The notes under the pieces are model-generated. The model searched no databases, was not told the DNA's origin, and saw nothing but the letters and a program-made list of their open reading frames with translations. A stretch of DNA of 64,000 nucleotides from Flavobacterium psychrolimnae. Lineage in GTDB: Bacteria > Bacteroidota > Bacteroidia > Flavobacteriales > Flavobacteriaceae. Location: positions 47,653 through 111,652 of the forward strand of contig NZ_QNUX01000015.1 of the NCBI RefSeq assembly GCF_003312425.1. Reading direction: 5' to 3'. Made by a program: the position numbers and the translations under genes. This document shows, one piece after another, positions 35,381-43,767 of the stretch. How positions within the stretch are numbered: position 1 is the first letter of the stretch; each line of letters begins with the position of its first letter.

Positions 35381-36376
35381 ATGGATTCTTTTACTCAAAT
35401 CGCTTTAGGAATTGCCATAGCCGAAGTTTGCGCTGGCAAAAAACTTAAAAACAAAACGGTTTTATACGGTTCAATTCTGGGGACAATTCCAGATTTAGAT
35501 ATTGTTGTGGGATTATTTTTAAATCCAGTAGATGCAGTCTTGATTCACCGAGGTATTAGTCACTCCCTTTTTCTTTTTCTGTTTTTATCGCCTTTATTGG
35601 GTTGGATTATTTCAAAAATAGAAAGAGCCAAAATCAACTTCATGCAAGCAACAGCAATGGCATTTTGGTGTTTATTTACCCATGTTTTATTGGATATGTT
35701 TACGTCTTGGGGTACACAAATTTTATGGCCTTTAGATTATCGGTTTGCATTTAAAACCATTTTTGTAATTGATCCGCTGTACACCATTCCACTAGTAATT
35801 TCATTGATTATGGTCTGGAAAACAAAAGACACCATACTTCGTAAAAAATACATCTTCAGAGGATTATTCATCAGTAGTTCCTATTTGCTTTTGTCCTGTT
35901 TTATAAAAATATACGCCTTGAAACAATTTGAAAAAGCGTTATTAAAACAAGGAATAGAATATTCCGAAATTATCGTTAAACCCACCGCTTTCAATCTCAT
36001 TTTATGGAATGCTAATGTTGCAACTCAGGAAAATTACTTATTGGGAGACTATTCTCTTTTTGACACACAACCCATTTCGTTCACTGCTTACAGCAAAAAT
36101 AAAATTTTAGAATCGCAATTAAATGGTAATTCGGATTTTGAGAAACTCCAAAATGCCAGTGAAGGCTGGTATATCATTTCTCAAAAAAATCAATCTTTAT
36201 ACTTCAATGATTTGCGCTTTGGATTGTTAAATGACAACCCAAAAAACCCGCAATTTGCATTCAGTTATCAATTTATTAGAAACAACGATAAATTAAAAGC
36301 AGTAGAAGTCCCTAAAAACAAAAGAGACGGAAAGCGACTTCTTCAAAAAATAGTGATTCGATTGAAAGGAAACTAG
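35381..36376 (+). CDS. YdjM-like membrane-bound metal-dependent hydrolase
   Basis: A 331-residue protein opening with MDSFTQIALGIAIAEVCAG and GSILGTIPDLDIVVG, the metal-site motifs of the YdjM/LexA-regulated membrane hydrolase family. HRGISHSLFLF and FTHVLLDMFTSWGTQILWP follow. Four or five hydrophobic segments are followed by a soluble C-terminal domain from about residue 190. A TACTTTTG box lies 4 nt before the ATG. Physiological substrate unknown. It converges with the next gene with a 15-nt gap. Confidence 0.83.
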   Translation: MDSFTQIALGIAIAEVCAGKKLKNKTVLYGSILGTIPDLDIVVGLFLNPVDAVLIHRGISHSLFLFLFLSPLLGWIISKIERAKINFMQATAMAFWCLFTHVLLDMFTSWGTQILWPLDYRFAFKTIFVIDPLYTIPLVISLIMVWKTKDTILRKKYIFRGLFISSSYLLLSCFIKIYALKQFEKALLKQGIEYSEIIVKPTAFNLILWNANVATQENYLLGDYSLFDTQPISFTAYSKNKILESQLNGNSDFEKLQNASEGWYIISQKNQSLYFNDLRFGLLNDNPKNPQFAFSYQFIRNNDKLKAVEVPKNKRDGKRLLQKIVIRLKGN

Positions 36377-36391
36377 AAGTTTTTTAAAATA

Positions 36392-36985
36392 TCAATCACT
36401 CTTCAACCATCCTGTGATACTCATTCTAGTATTTTGGGTAACCAAAACTTCATGAACTAATTCGTCACTCTTAAAGAAAACAGTTTTACCCTGAGTAGGC
36501 GATATTTTTTGATTGTTATCCAATTGATGAATGAGTAATTCACCACCGTCACTTTCTTGCCAATTGCTATTCAAATAGCTAATCATTGAATATTTTCGGC
36601 TGGGATTATTCTTGAATTGATCCAAATGTTTTAAATAAAAATCACCCGATTCGTACAACGAATAATGAAATTCGTACCCCGTTATTCCGGCATAACAACT
36701 TTGATTCAAATAAATAATAAAGGCTTCTATTTGGGCAAAGAATTCATTTTCGAATGCATTGTTGTGTTTTTTATCCAACCAATAAATGGAATCGCTTCGT
36801 ATCGCACCATCATAAGAAACTTTCTCTGAGTTGCCAATTCCAGCTTCCATCAAGAGACTTTTTTGGTTCAAAACAATTAAATTTTGTTTTAGATTATTGG
36901 CCAAATCGGTACTCAAAAAATGTTCAGATATCCCCACTTTATTTTCAATATAAGAGGCAATTAAATCCTCAAAGCTATTTTCCAT
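36392..36985 (-). CDS. 2-oxoglutarate/Fe(II)-dependent oxygenase (prolyl 4-hydroxylase-like)
   Basis: The start at ATG 36985 (MENSFEDLIASYI) is preferred; an ATG 30 nt upstream would add residues without family support. The double-stranded beta-helix motifs are HLDQF (His-x-Asp), the distal His in DELVHEVLV and the 2-oxoglutarate-binding Arg in TRMSITGWL. YSMISYLNSNWQESDGGEL is typical of small bacterial P4H-like enzymes acting on proteins. About 197 residues. Confidence 0.82.
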   Translation of the reverse strand: MENSFEDLIASYIENKVGISEHFLSTDLANNLKQNLIVLNQKSLLMEAGIGNSEKVSYDGAIRSDSIYWLDKKHNNAFENEFFAQIEAFIIYLNQSCYAGITGYEFHYSLYESGDFYLKHLDQFKNNPSRKYSMISYLNSNWQESDGGELLIHQLDNNQKISPTQGKTVFFKSDELVHEVLVTQNTRMSITGWLKSD

Positions 36986-37137
36986 GACATTTGCATTGAC
37001 TGAAAATACCGCCAACGGGACAAGGTAGACTAATAAAAATCGTTAAAGCTTGATTCTGAAATAAATAAAAATTAAAGTGTAAACTTCTTTCGTAACCAAG
37101 AAGAAAAGTAAAAACAAAATATCAATTTTAAGCAGAA

Positions 37138-37181
37138 AAGTCATTTAAGAAACCACAAAATATTGATTTCTTAAATGACTT
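37138..37181 (-). terminator. Terminator of the AAA ATPase gene
   Basis: A perfect 15-bp inverted repeat, AAGTCATTTAAGAAA (37138-37152) and TTTCTTAAATGACTT (37167-37181), lies 25 nt beyond the AAA gene stop on the minus strand. Confidence 0.75.
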
Positions 37182-37205
37182 ATATGGTAAAAAACAGTAC
37201 GTTCT

Positions 37206-38669
37206 TTATAGTTTACTGATAAAGCTACCGTAAATATCCTTGAACTGATAGCCTTCAGAAAAACGGTCTTTGCTTAGTTTCTTGTATTCAACCAATCCCC
37301 AAAGAATAAATTCCTTCATGAAAAATTTATCTTCTTTTTCCAGTTGCGGTTGGTATTTTTTGATTAAAATTTCAAGCGGAACGATACTTCCCAAAATTCT
37401 TTCATATTCTTCATCAGAACAATCATCTAATAATTCAAAACCACTTTCGGCAAAAAACCATTCAATAATATCCGTATAAACATTTTTTACCCCTTCTTTC
37501 TCTAATTTTTCAATCTTTGGAAAATAAGCCGGAAAAAAAGTATGAATCGCATCGCCCAATAAATGTTGCGCTACAGCGGCAGCTCCCTCCTGCTCTCCTT
37601 CATAAACCAATTCTACTTTTCCGGTTATGGCAGGAATAATTCCCATAAAATCGGATAAACGTAGAGTTGTTTTGTCGGCTCCGGACTTCAAAGCCCTTCT
37701 TTCTGCAGTACTTAATAAATTCTCAAAAGCAGTAATGCTCAATCGCGCACTTACTCCGCTTTTGTTATCAATATATTCGCTTTCTCTAGCTTCAAAACTG
37801 ATTTGTTCCAATAAATCCCTTGCCAATGAAGGCACGTAAACCATATCATTTTGCGTTGCATCCAGTTTTGCTTCTTGTTCCGTAATGGTTCGGGCAATTT
37901 TAATGGTTTCCGGATAATGAGTTAATATTTGAGAACCTATTCTATCTTTTAATGGTGTTACAATACTACCACGATTCGTATAATCCTCTGGATTTGCCGT
38001 GAAAACAAATTGCATATCGAGTGGCATTCGCAACTTAAAACCTCGAATTTGGATATCGCCTTCCTGCAAAATATTAAACAATGCTACCTGGATTCTCGCT
38101 TGTAAATCCGGTAATTCATTGATTACAAAAATACAACGATTCGCTCTTGGAATCATCCCAAAATGTATCACACGATCATCCGCATAAGACAATTTTAAAT
38201 TGGCTGCTTTTATTGGATCCACATCACCTATCAAATCCGCAACAGTAACATCTGGCGTAGCTAATTTTTCGAAAAAACGGTCGCTTCTGTGCAACCAAGA
38301 AATTGGAGTTTCATCGCCTTTGGTTTCAATGATGTCTTTTGCAAAACGGGAAATCGGTTGCAACGGATCATCATTAATTTCGGAACCCGTCACAAATGGA
38401 ATGTACTCGTCTAACAATTCAATCATTTTACGTGCCAATCTGGTTTTGGCTTGACCACGAAGACCTAACAAATTGATGTTGTGACGTGATAAAATAGCTC
38501 GCTCTAATTCAGGAATTACGGTGTTTTCAAAACCATGAACGCCATCAAATGTTGGTTTTCCAGATTTTATTTTTTCTCTAAGATTAGAACGCAATTCATC
38601 TTTAATGCCTTTCCTTTCGTAACCTGATTTTTTTAATTCTCCGAGTGTTTTTATATTTTCTATTTTCAT
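37206..38669 (-). CDS. MoxR/Mg-chelatase-type AAA ATPase
   Basis: A 487-residue AAA protein. The Walker A-like loop is GLRGQAKT (69-76). The Walker B region reads CIFVINELPD (about 179-188), with Asn in place of the usual first Asp. Further BchI/MoxR-like segments include GDVDPIKAANL and FVFTANPEDYTNRGSIVTPLKDRIGS. It is encoded 60 nt downstream of the VWA-domain gene, the standard partner arrangement (chelatase I/D or MoxR/VWA). Such pairs act as chaperone-like metal-insertion or protein-maturation machines; no specific client is visible. Confidence 0.88.
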   Translation of the reverse strand: MKIENIKTLGELKKSGYERKGIKDELRSNLREKIKSGKPTFDGVHGFENTVIPELERAILSRHNINLLGLRGQAKTRLARKMIELLDEYIPFVTGSEINDDPLQPISRFAKDIIETKGDETPISWLHRSDRFFEKLATPDVTVADLIGDVDPIKAANLKLSYADDRVIHFGMIPRANRCIFVINELPDLQARIQVALFNILQEGDIQIRGFKLRMPLDMQFVFTANPEDYTNRGSIVTPLKDRIGSQILTHYPETIKIARTITEQEAKLDATQNDMVYVPSLARDLLEQISFEARESEYIDNKSGVSARLSITAFENLLSTAERRALKSGADKTTLRLSDFMGIIPAITGKVELVYEGEQEGAAAVAQHLLGDAIHTFFPAYFPKIEKLEKEGVKNVYTDIIEWFFAESGFELLDDCSDEEYERILGSIVPLEILIKKYQPQLEKEDKFFMKEFILWGLVEYKKLSKDRFSEGYQFKDIYGSFISKL

Positions 38670-38729
38670 TTTTTTACTTTATTGTTATTTATTGGATCAA
38701 CTGAACACTAAAATCTGAATATTGATCAC

Positions 38730-39848
38730 TTATTTAATTCTCTTCTTTCGATTGGTTTCATAATCCTCAAAAATCATTTCGCCCAGTCCTTTTAATCCGG
38801 TATAAAATGCTTTACCCTGATTTGATTCCGTGAATTTATTTACGAATTTTTGCAGATACGGATCATTTGCAATCATAAAAGTAGTGATTGGAATGTGCAA
38901 TTTTCGGGCTTGTTGCGCCTGATTGTAGCATTTATCAACGATATATTCGTCGAGCCCGTTACTGTTCATGTAATAGGAACCGTCTTTTTCGCGAACACAG
39001 CTCGGTTTCCCATCGGTAATCATGAAAATTTGCTTGTTGGTATTTCGTTTACGACGCAAAATATCCATGGCTAGTTGTAAACCTGCAACCGTATTCGTGT
39101 GATAAGGACCCACTTTTAAATACGGTAAATCCCGAATTGCAATCGTCCAGGCATCATTCCCAAAAACCAAAATATCTAACGTGTCTTTTGGATAACGTGT
39201 CGTAATCAATTCAGCAAGAGCCATTGCCACCTTTTTAGCAGGAGTAATTCTATCTTCGCCATACAAAATCATACTGTGACTGATGTCAATCATCAAAACG
39301 GTACTCATCTGAGATTTATACTGTGTTTCTTCGACAACCAAATCATTTTCAGTTAACATAAAATCCGCTACTCCATTATTGATTTGGGCGTTGCGTAAAC
39401 TTTCGGTCAATGAAATTCGTTCGAGTCCGTCACCAAAATGAAACTCCCGAAATTCGCCGGTATGTTCGTCACCGTTTCCGGAATGTTTAGTTTTGTGATT
39501 CCCGCTTCCAGAACGTTTTAGATTACCAAAAATGTTATCTAAAGCTTGCTGTCGAATGGCGCGTTCGGTCTTGGCAGTTATTCCAATTCCCGAAGTTCCA
39601 TCCTCTTTGAGCTCGTCGCGGATGTAGCCTTTTTTCTTTAAATCTTCGATAAAATCATCGATTGTGTAGTGTTCATCGGTCAGTTTATATTCTTTATCTA
39701 ATTCCCGCAACCAATCGATTGCTTCATCAAAATCTCCAGAAGTATGCGTAATTAACTCTTTGAAAATACCAAAGAGTTTATCAAACGGAGATTGAAATGG
39801 TGCTTCGTATTGCTTGAAATAAAATCCTTTTTTATTATCATTTTTCAT
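38730..39848 (-). CDS. VWA-domain protein, partner of the AAA ATPase
   Basis: A 372-residue protein starting at ATG 39848 (a TTG 6 nt upstream is less likely). The von Willebrand A domain fills the C-terminal half, with MIDAS motif MIDISHSM (Asp and two Ser near residues 188-192), a Thr near 251 and TDGKPS with Asp near 279. The N-terminal 170 residues are charged and helical. It precedes the AAA gene by about 60 nt on the same strand. A chelatase-like complex is inferred. Confidence 0.87.
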   Translation of the reverse strand: MKNDNKKGFYFKQYEAPFQSPFDKLFGIFKELITHTSGDFDEAIDWLRELDKEYKLTDEHYTIDDFIEDLKKKGYIRDELKEDGTSGIGITAKTERAIRQQALDNIFGNLKRSGSGNHKTKHSGNGDEHTGEFREFHFGDGLERISLTESLRNAQINNGVADFMLTENDLVVEETQYKSQMSTVLMIDISHSMILYGEDRITPAKKVAMALAELITTRYPKDTLDILVFGNDAWTIAIRDLPYLKVGPYHTNTVAGLQLAMDILRRKRNTNKQIFMITDGKPSCVREKDGSYYMNSNGLDEYIVDKCYNQAQQARKLHIPITTFMIANDPYLQKFVNKFTESNQGKAFYTGLKGLGEMIFEDYETNRKKRIK

Positions 39849-39939
39849 AGACAATAAAATTACATCAATAAAAATGTACTGAATACAAACGTTTATTAAT
39901 TTTTAGTTAAAACAATACTGTGAAAAGGATATAATGAAA

Positions 39940-40320
39940 CTAATTAAAAAATTGTCCATCTACATAGAACCACCTTCCATTTTCGAGTTTGAAAGTCGAA
40001 AGTTCATGATGAATTTGTTTTTGAAGTTTGCTGTCCAAAAAATAAGCTTTGAATTCAACCGTATTTTCTGTAGCACTTATAATCTCTAATTGAAGCCATT
40101 GATTTGAAGTTGCCCAATTTAGAATGTCGGATTTCGAATAGTATTTCCGTTCCGAAATATGTGTGGTTTCCAACAAATAATCGGCTTGATGAGTTGCATA
40201 AGCCGAATATCGGGAACGCATTAAGGATTCAGCTGTCGGCGCTTTTTGAATACCTTTTATAATTGGTTCACAACAATCCTGAAAAATTTTATGGGAACCG
40301 CAATAACACTTATTTCTCAT
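39940..40320 (-). CDS. YchJ/UPF0225-family protein with SEC-C zinc motif
   Basis: A 126-residue protein. The N-terminal zinc motif CYCGSHKIFQDCC is a SEC-C-type knuckle. The rest fits the NTF2-like YchJ fold (AESLMRSRYSAYATHQADYL, and FYVDGQF at the C-terminus). Function unknown in the family. It lies in a minus-strand run with two small genes upstream and the VWA/AAA pair downstream. Confidence 0.85.
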   Translation of the reverse strand: MRNKCYCGSHKIFQDCCEPIIKGIQKAPTAESLMRSRYSAYATHQADYLLETTHISERKYYSKSDILNWATSNQWLQLEIISATENTVEFKAYFLDSKLQKQIHHELSTFKLENGRWFYVDGQFFN

Positions 40321-40340
40321 TATTTTTTGATAATAATCGT

Positions 40341-40583
40341 TTAAAGAGATTCTGTTGCCTGACCATTAAGTCCTACTATTCGTTGATGCAGCTGATTCAA
40401 TAATACTTGATAACGGCTTATTTCCATTAGATCTTCATCTTCCTCAGCAAAATCTAGAAGTTCGTCTAACTCCTCGCTAACTTCTACTAATTTATTGTTG
40501 GCTTCTTTTGCATTTTTTTCGGCAATAAAATCAATTATCTGCTGAACTCCATTTTTCACTTCGTTAAATTTATTTTTTTCCAT
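40341..40583 (-). CDS. Small acidic helical protein of unknown function
   Basis: 80 residues, probably all helix, strongly acidic in the middle (DELLDFAEEDEDLMEISRYQ). No motif recognised. It lies 20 nt upstream of the YchJ-like gene and 16 nt downstream of a basic 49-residue protein, so the three small genes are probably co-transcribed. Confidence 0.65.
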   Translation of the reverse strand: MEKNKFNEVKNGVQQIIDFIAEKNAKEANNKLVEVSEELDELLDFAEEDEDLMEISRYQVLLNQLHQRIVGLNGQATESL

Positions 40584-40599
40584 AATATGAGTTTATATT

Positions 40600-40749
40600 T
40601 TATTCTTCTGAAGCCTTATCTTCATTGAATTTTTTAGTGATTTGTTTTAGTTTTTCCTTGCGCAACAGCACGGCTTGTTTGGCTTTATCTTGTGCTTTGT
40701 GCAACTTATCGTTATGCTTTTTGATATTTCTTTCGTTATTTCTGCTCAT
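40600..40749 (-). CDS. Very small basic coiled-coil protein
   Basis: A 49-residue open frame starting MSRNNERNIKKHNDKLHKAQ, rich in Lys, Asn and Gln, and ending EDKASEE. Composition and regular heptads suggest one helix. It ends 16 nt before the 80-residue acidic protein, and the opposite charges of the two hint at a complex (inference). Too short for many gene finders, but position and lack of shadowing support it. Confidence 0.55.
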   Translation of the reverse strand: MSRNNERNIKKHNDKLHKAQDKAKQAVLLRKEKLKQITKKFNEDKASEE

Positions 40750-41308
40750 GTGTTTCCTTTTTAATAATCAAATCTGTTCCTTGATCTAAAACTACTGCAA
40801 AGTTCGGTTTTATTATTAAACTAAAATTATATTTAATTTGATTCTTTCTTCTTGTTAGAAAATTGCAATCACAATTTGGAATTTATACCAATGAATGAAA
40901 AACCAATTTATTTATATTCAAATAGCTAATACTACAATTGTCACGCTATAACCATTTATCATGTCCAGTGATTCATAAAAAAGTTTTTTATGATCAGAAA
41001 ACTATTAAAAATAATAATCCATTAGGCGTAATTATTTAGAGTAAACAACAGCATAAAATCACACAATATAATGAAATTCATAATTTTGAATTACTAAATA
41101 ACTTAACAAAACATTGAGTAACATTTATAAAATTTTACCATCATGCTGTACCTCAAATTATGTTATATTTTATTGTAACAAACCTATTCCGTTTAACTTG
41201 AAATAGAGATAGAAAAAAACAAAAAAAATCGGAATAGGCGAACCTATTCCGATTTTAACTATTCTGAAATTATAAATTTCTAAACTACATTACCGTAATA
41301 ATATTTCT
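40750..41308. other. Intergenic region
   Basis: About 560 nt of AT-rich sequence. Apart from the terminator at 41225-41256 and a nearby extra copy of CCTATTCCG (about 41184-41192), I see no gene, repeat or RNA. Confidence 0.6.
41214..41256 (-). terminator. Strong terminator of the SIMPL-domain gene
   Basis: A perfect 14-bp stem, AAAATCGGAATAGG (41225-41238) and CCTATTCCGATTTT (41243-41256), with a 4-nt loop (TTCG on the minus strand). On the minus strand it runs into a long T tract. It lies 53 nt after the gene's stop. Confidence 0.9.
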
Positions 41309-41998
41309 TTATTCTAAAATAAAACTCACAGTTACATTTGCTGTAATATTGATTTCTCCTACTGCAAGCGTTTCTCTAGGTGCATCAGCATCACTTCTTT
41401 CCATTGTTTTCATTGCTGAATACATCGGTTGCGGATAAAACGTTTGTGAATTATCAGATATAGTCATTGCACGACCTACTTTTTGTCCTAAAACAGACAC
41501 ATAATCTTCCGCTTTTAATTTTGCCTCTTTCATTGCTAATTTTCTAGCTTCCGATTGATATTGCGCTAGTTTTGAAGATTGAAAAGTAACATTATCAATT
41601 CTATTAATTCCTTGGTCTACCAATCCTTCCATCAATTCATCATATTTTGACAAATCTCTCAAAAGAATTTCAATAGTTTGAGTTGCGTTGTAGCTGTGTT
41701 TCTTTTTTTCGTAATCGTATTGTGGATTCAATGCAACACGTTGTGTTTTATAATCAGCCGGTGCCAAATTCATTTTTTTGATAAATTTTATAACAGCCTC
41801 TATCTTTTCATCATTTTGTTTTTTTACATCTTTGGCATTATTTCCTTTAGTTTCAACAGTTACCGCAATAGTAGCTTGATCTGGAACAACCTTTACTTTC
41901 CCTTCTCCATTAACATTAACTTGAGGAACTTGCTTCACTTCTTGTCCATAAGACATAGAAATAAATAGAATGGACAGAATAAATAGTGCTTTTTTCAT
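41309..41998 (-). CDS. SIMPL-domain (DUF541) periplasmic protein
   Basis: A 229-residue exported protein with signal peptide MKKALFILSILFISMSYGQ. The SIMPL/DUF541 fold is recognised from VNGEGKVKVVPDQATIAVTV, with YKTQRVALNPQYDYEKKK and ARKLAMKEAKLKAEDYVSVL further on. Function is unclear in the family; oligomeric cage-like assemblies have been reported for relatives. Transcribed alone or with the rhomboid gene 50 nt upstream. Confidence 0.87.
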   Translation of the reverse strand: MKKALFILSILFISMSYGQEVKQVPQVNVNGEGKVKVVPDQATIAVTVETKGNNAKDVKKQNDEKIEAVIKFIKKMNLAPADYKTQRVALNPQYDYEKKKHSYNATQTIEILLRDLSKYDELMEGLVDQGINRIDNVTFQSSKLAQYQSEARKLAMKEAKLKAEDYVSVLGQKVGRAMTISDNSQTFYPQPMYSAMKTMERSDADAPRETLAVGEINITANVTVSFILE

Positions 41999-42048
41999 TT
42001 TTTTATTATTTAATTGTTTGTACTAATTGCTTTTCAAAAGTTGTGCCA

Positions 42049-42687
42049 TTATAGTTTCCCCATCTTTTCCATCACAAAAAGAATGATAATTGGAATTGCC
42101 AATAATACCACCATCAAAGTGTGGTCTACTAACAAAGTTGGTTCTTTTACTAAAGTGATTAAATAACCTCCCACCGCACCACCAAAATGTGCCGTATGAC
42201 CAATATTATCATTTTTAGCTTTCATTCCGTAAATAGAATACAGCAAATAAAGGATTCCAAAAATGTAAGCAGGCATTGGAATAATAAAAAAGATGCCCAA
42301 CATCATATCAGGCTGCAGCAATATTGCCGAATATAAAACTCCTGTTACAGCTCCAGATGCTCCTACAGCCCTATAACCATAATCATTTTTGTGAAAAACC
42401 ATTGTTAATAAACTTCCAAAAATCAAACTTCCAAAATAGACCAGCAAAAACGAAAAATCACCTAAATAACTAATAACGACAGGAGCAAAAAACCAAAGTG
42501 TCAACATATTAAAAATCAAATGCGTCATGTCAGCATGCAGAAAACCAGACGTTAACATTCTGATTTGTTCACCGGAACGAATACTTCCAACATGAAATTC
42601 GTATTTTCTAAAAAAAGAAAGATCATTAAATCCTTTATAACTAATTAAAACATTTACTACAATTATTACTATTAAAACGGTATTCAT
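42049..42687 (-). CDS. Rhomboid-family intramembrane serine protease
   Basis: A 212-residue membrane protein with six helices. The catalytic serine is Ser111 in GASGAVTG and the catalytic histidine is His167 in HTAHFGGAVGG. The conserved loop HADMTHLIFNM (His51, His56, Asn60) is also present, so the dyad and oxyanion-hole residues are intact and the protease should be active. Substrate unknown. Confidence 0.92.
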   Translation of the reverse strand: MNTVLIVIIVVNVLISYKGFNDLSFFRKYEFHVGSIRSGEQIRMLTSGFLHADMTHLIFNMLTLWFFAPVVISYLGDFSFLLVYFGSLIFGSLLTMVFHKNDYGYRAVGASGAVTGVLYSAILLQPDMMLGIFFIIPMPAYIFGILYLLYSIYGMKAKNDNIGHTAHFGGAVGGYLITLVKEPTLLVDHTLMVVLLAIPIIILFVMEKMGKL

Positions 42688-42778
42688 AAAGTATATTTAT
42701 TGTGAATTGTAAAGATAGTCATTCTAAAATACGGATATAGTAAGCTGTCAAATTTTATCTCAACAATCATTTTTACAT

Positions 42779-42786
42779 TATATTTG
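42779..42786 (+). promoter_or_regulatory. Bacteroidota -7 promoter box of the acyltransferase gene
   Basis: TATATTTG matches TAnnTTTG and sits 15 nt before ATG 42802. The TTG at 42784 lies inside this box, which argues that translation starts at 42802. No good -33 TTTG is visible. Confidence 0.45.
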
Positions 42787-42801
42787 CATAAAAAATTCTG
42801 C

Positions 42802-43671
42802 ATGCAATTCCTTATTTTTATTATTGCTTACCCCTTTCTTTGGATCGTTTCTATACTGCCATTTCGTATTTTTTATGGTTTATCTGATGTAGTTTACTTT
42901 TTAGTATACCACGTGATAGGATACCGTAGAAAAGTTGTTCGTACAAACCTAGTCTTGGCTTTGCCGCATCTTAATGAAGAAGAACGTCTTATTATCGAAA
43001 AAAAATCATATCATCATTTATGCGATATGTTTATGGAAATGATAAAAACCATGACAATTTCATCGGAAGAAATGAACAAAAGATTTACAATCACAAATCT
43101 GGAGGTCATGAAGGATTACGAAGAAAAAGGCAAAAGTATCATGCTTATCGCTTCGCATTATGCAAGTTGGGAGTGGCTGATTACATTGAATCAAAAAATA
43201 TCTTTTCGAGGAGTAGCCGTTTATAAAAAATTAGCAAATAAATATTTTGATAAACTCGTAAGAGATATTCGCTCTAAATACAACACGGAATTAGTTCCTA
43301 CTAGCAAGACAATTCCATTGATTGCTTTTAACAAAAAAAACAATATTAACTGCGTGTATGGACTAGCGAGTGACCAATCTCCAAAAGCAGACAGAATATT
43401 TCACTGGAAAAGTTTTATGGGTGTAGAAGTTCCAGTACACACAGGACCTGAAATGCTGGCCAAAAAATATGGCATGACCGTTGTTTTTGCAAAAGTCAAA
43501 AAGGTAAAAAGAGGATATTATGAACTTACAATTATCCCAATTAGTGATAATCCTAATTCAGTCCCTAATTTTGGAATTACTGATGCGTACATTAATGAAG
43601 TAGAAAAACAAATTCTGGAAGCTCCTGAATATTATTTCTGGACACATAAAAGATGGAAACACAGGCGATAG
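42802..43671 (+). CDS. Lysophospholipid/lipid A acyltransferase (HtrB/LpxL family)
   Basis: A 289-residue membrane-associated acyltransferase. An N-terminal hydrophobic helix (FLIFIIAYPFLWIVSILPF) is followed by the family segment IGYRRKVVRTNLVLALP and the catalytic His-x4-acid motif HYASWE. ASDQSPK and EYYFWTHKRWKHRR at the C-terminus are typical of LpxL/LpxM-like proteins. It probably adds a secondary acyl chain to lipid A or an ornithine-type lipid in the inner membrane. The start at 42802 is chosen from the promoter box position. Confidence 0.9.
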   Translation: MQFLIFIIAYPFLWIVSILPFRIFYGLSDVVYFLVYHVIGYRRKVVRTNLVLALPHLNEEERLIIEKKSYHHLCDMFMEMIKTMTISSEEMNKRFTITNLEVMKDYEEKGKSIMLIASHYASWEWLITLNQKISFRGVAVYKKLANKYFDKLVRDIRSKYNTELVPTSKTIPLIAFNKKNNINCVYGLASDQSPKADRIFHWKSFMGVEVPVHTGPEMLAKKYGMTVVFAKVKKVKRGYYELTIIPISDNPNSVPNFGITDAYINEVEKQILEAPEYYFWTHKRWKHRR

Positions 43672-43700
43672 TATTAAGTCGCTGTTTTCAGTTAAAAAAA

Positions 43701-43750
43701 AATCACTAATTCAAAAACATACGCTTTTGAATTAGTGATTTTTTTTATTT
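43701..43750. terminator. Bidirectional terminator between convergent genes
   Basis: A perfect 16-bp stem, AATCACTAATTCAAAA (43701-43716) and TTTTGAATTAGTGATT (43735-43750), with an A run on the left and a T run on the right. It serves the acyltransferase gene (plus) and the aminotransferase gene (minus). Confidence 0.9.
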
Positions 43751-43767
43751 TTAAAAGTTCAATTCTG

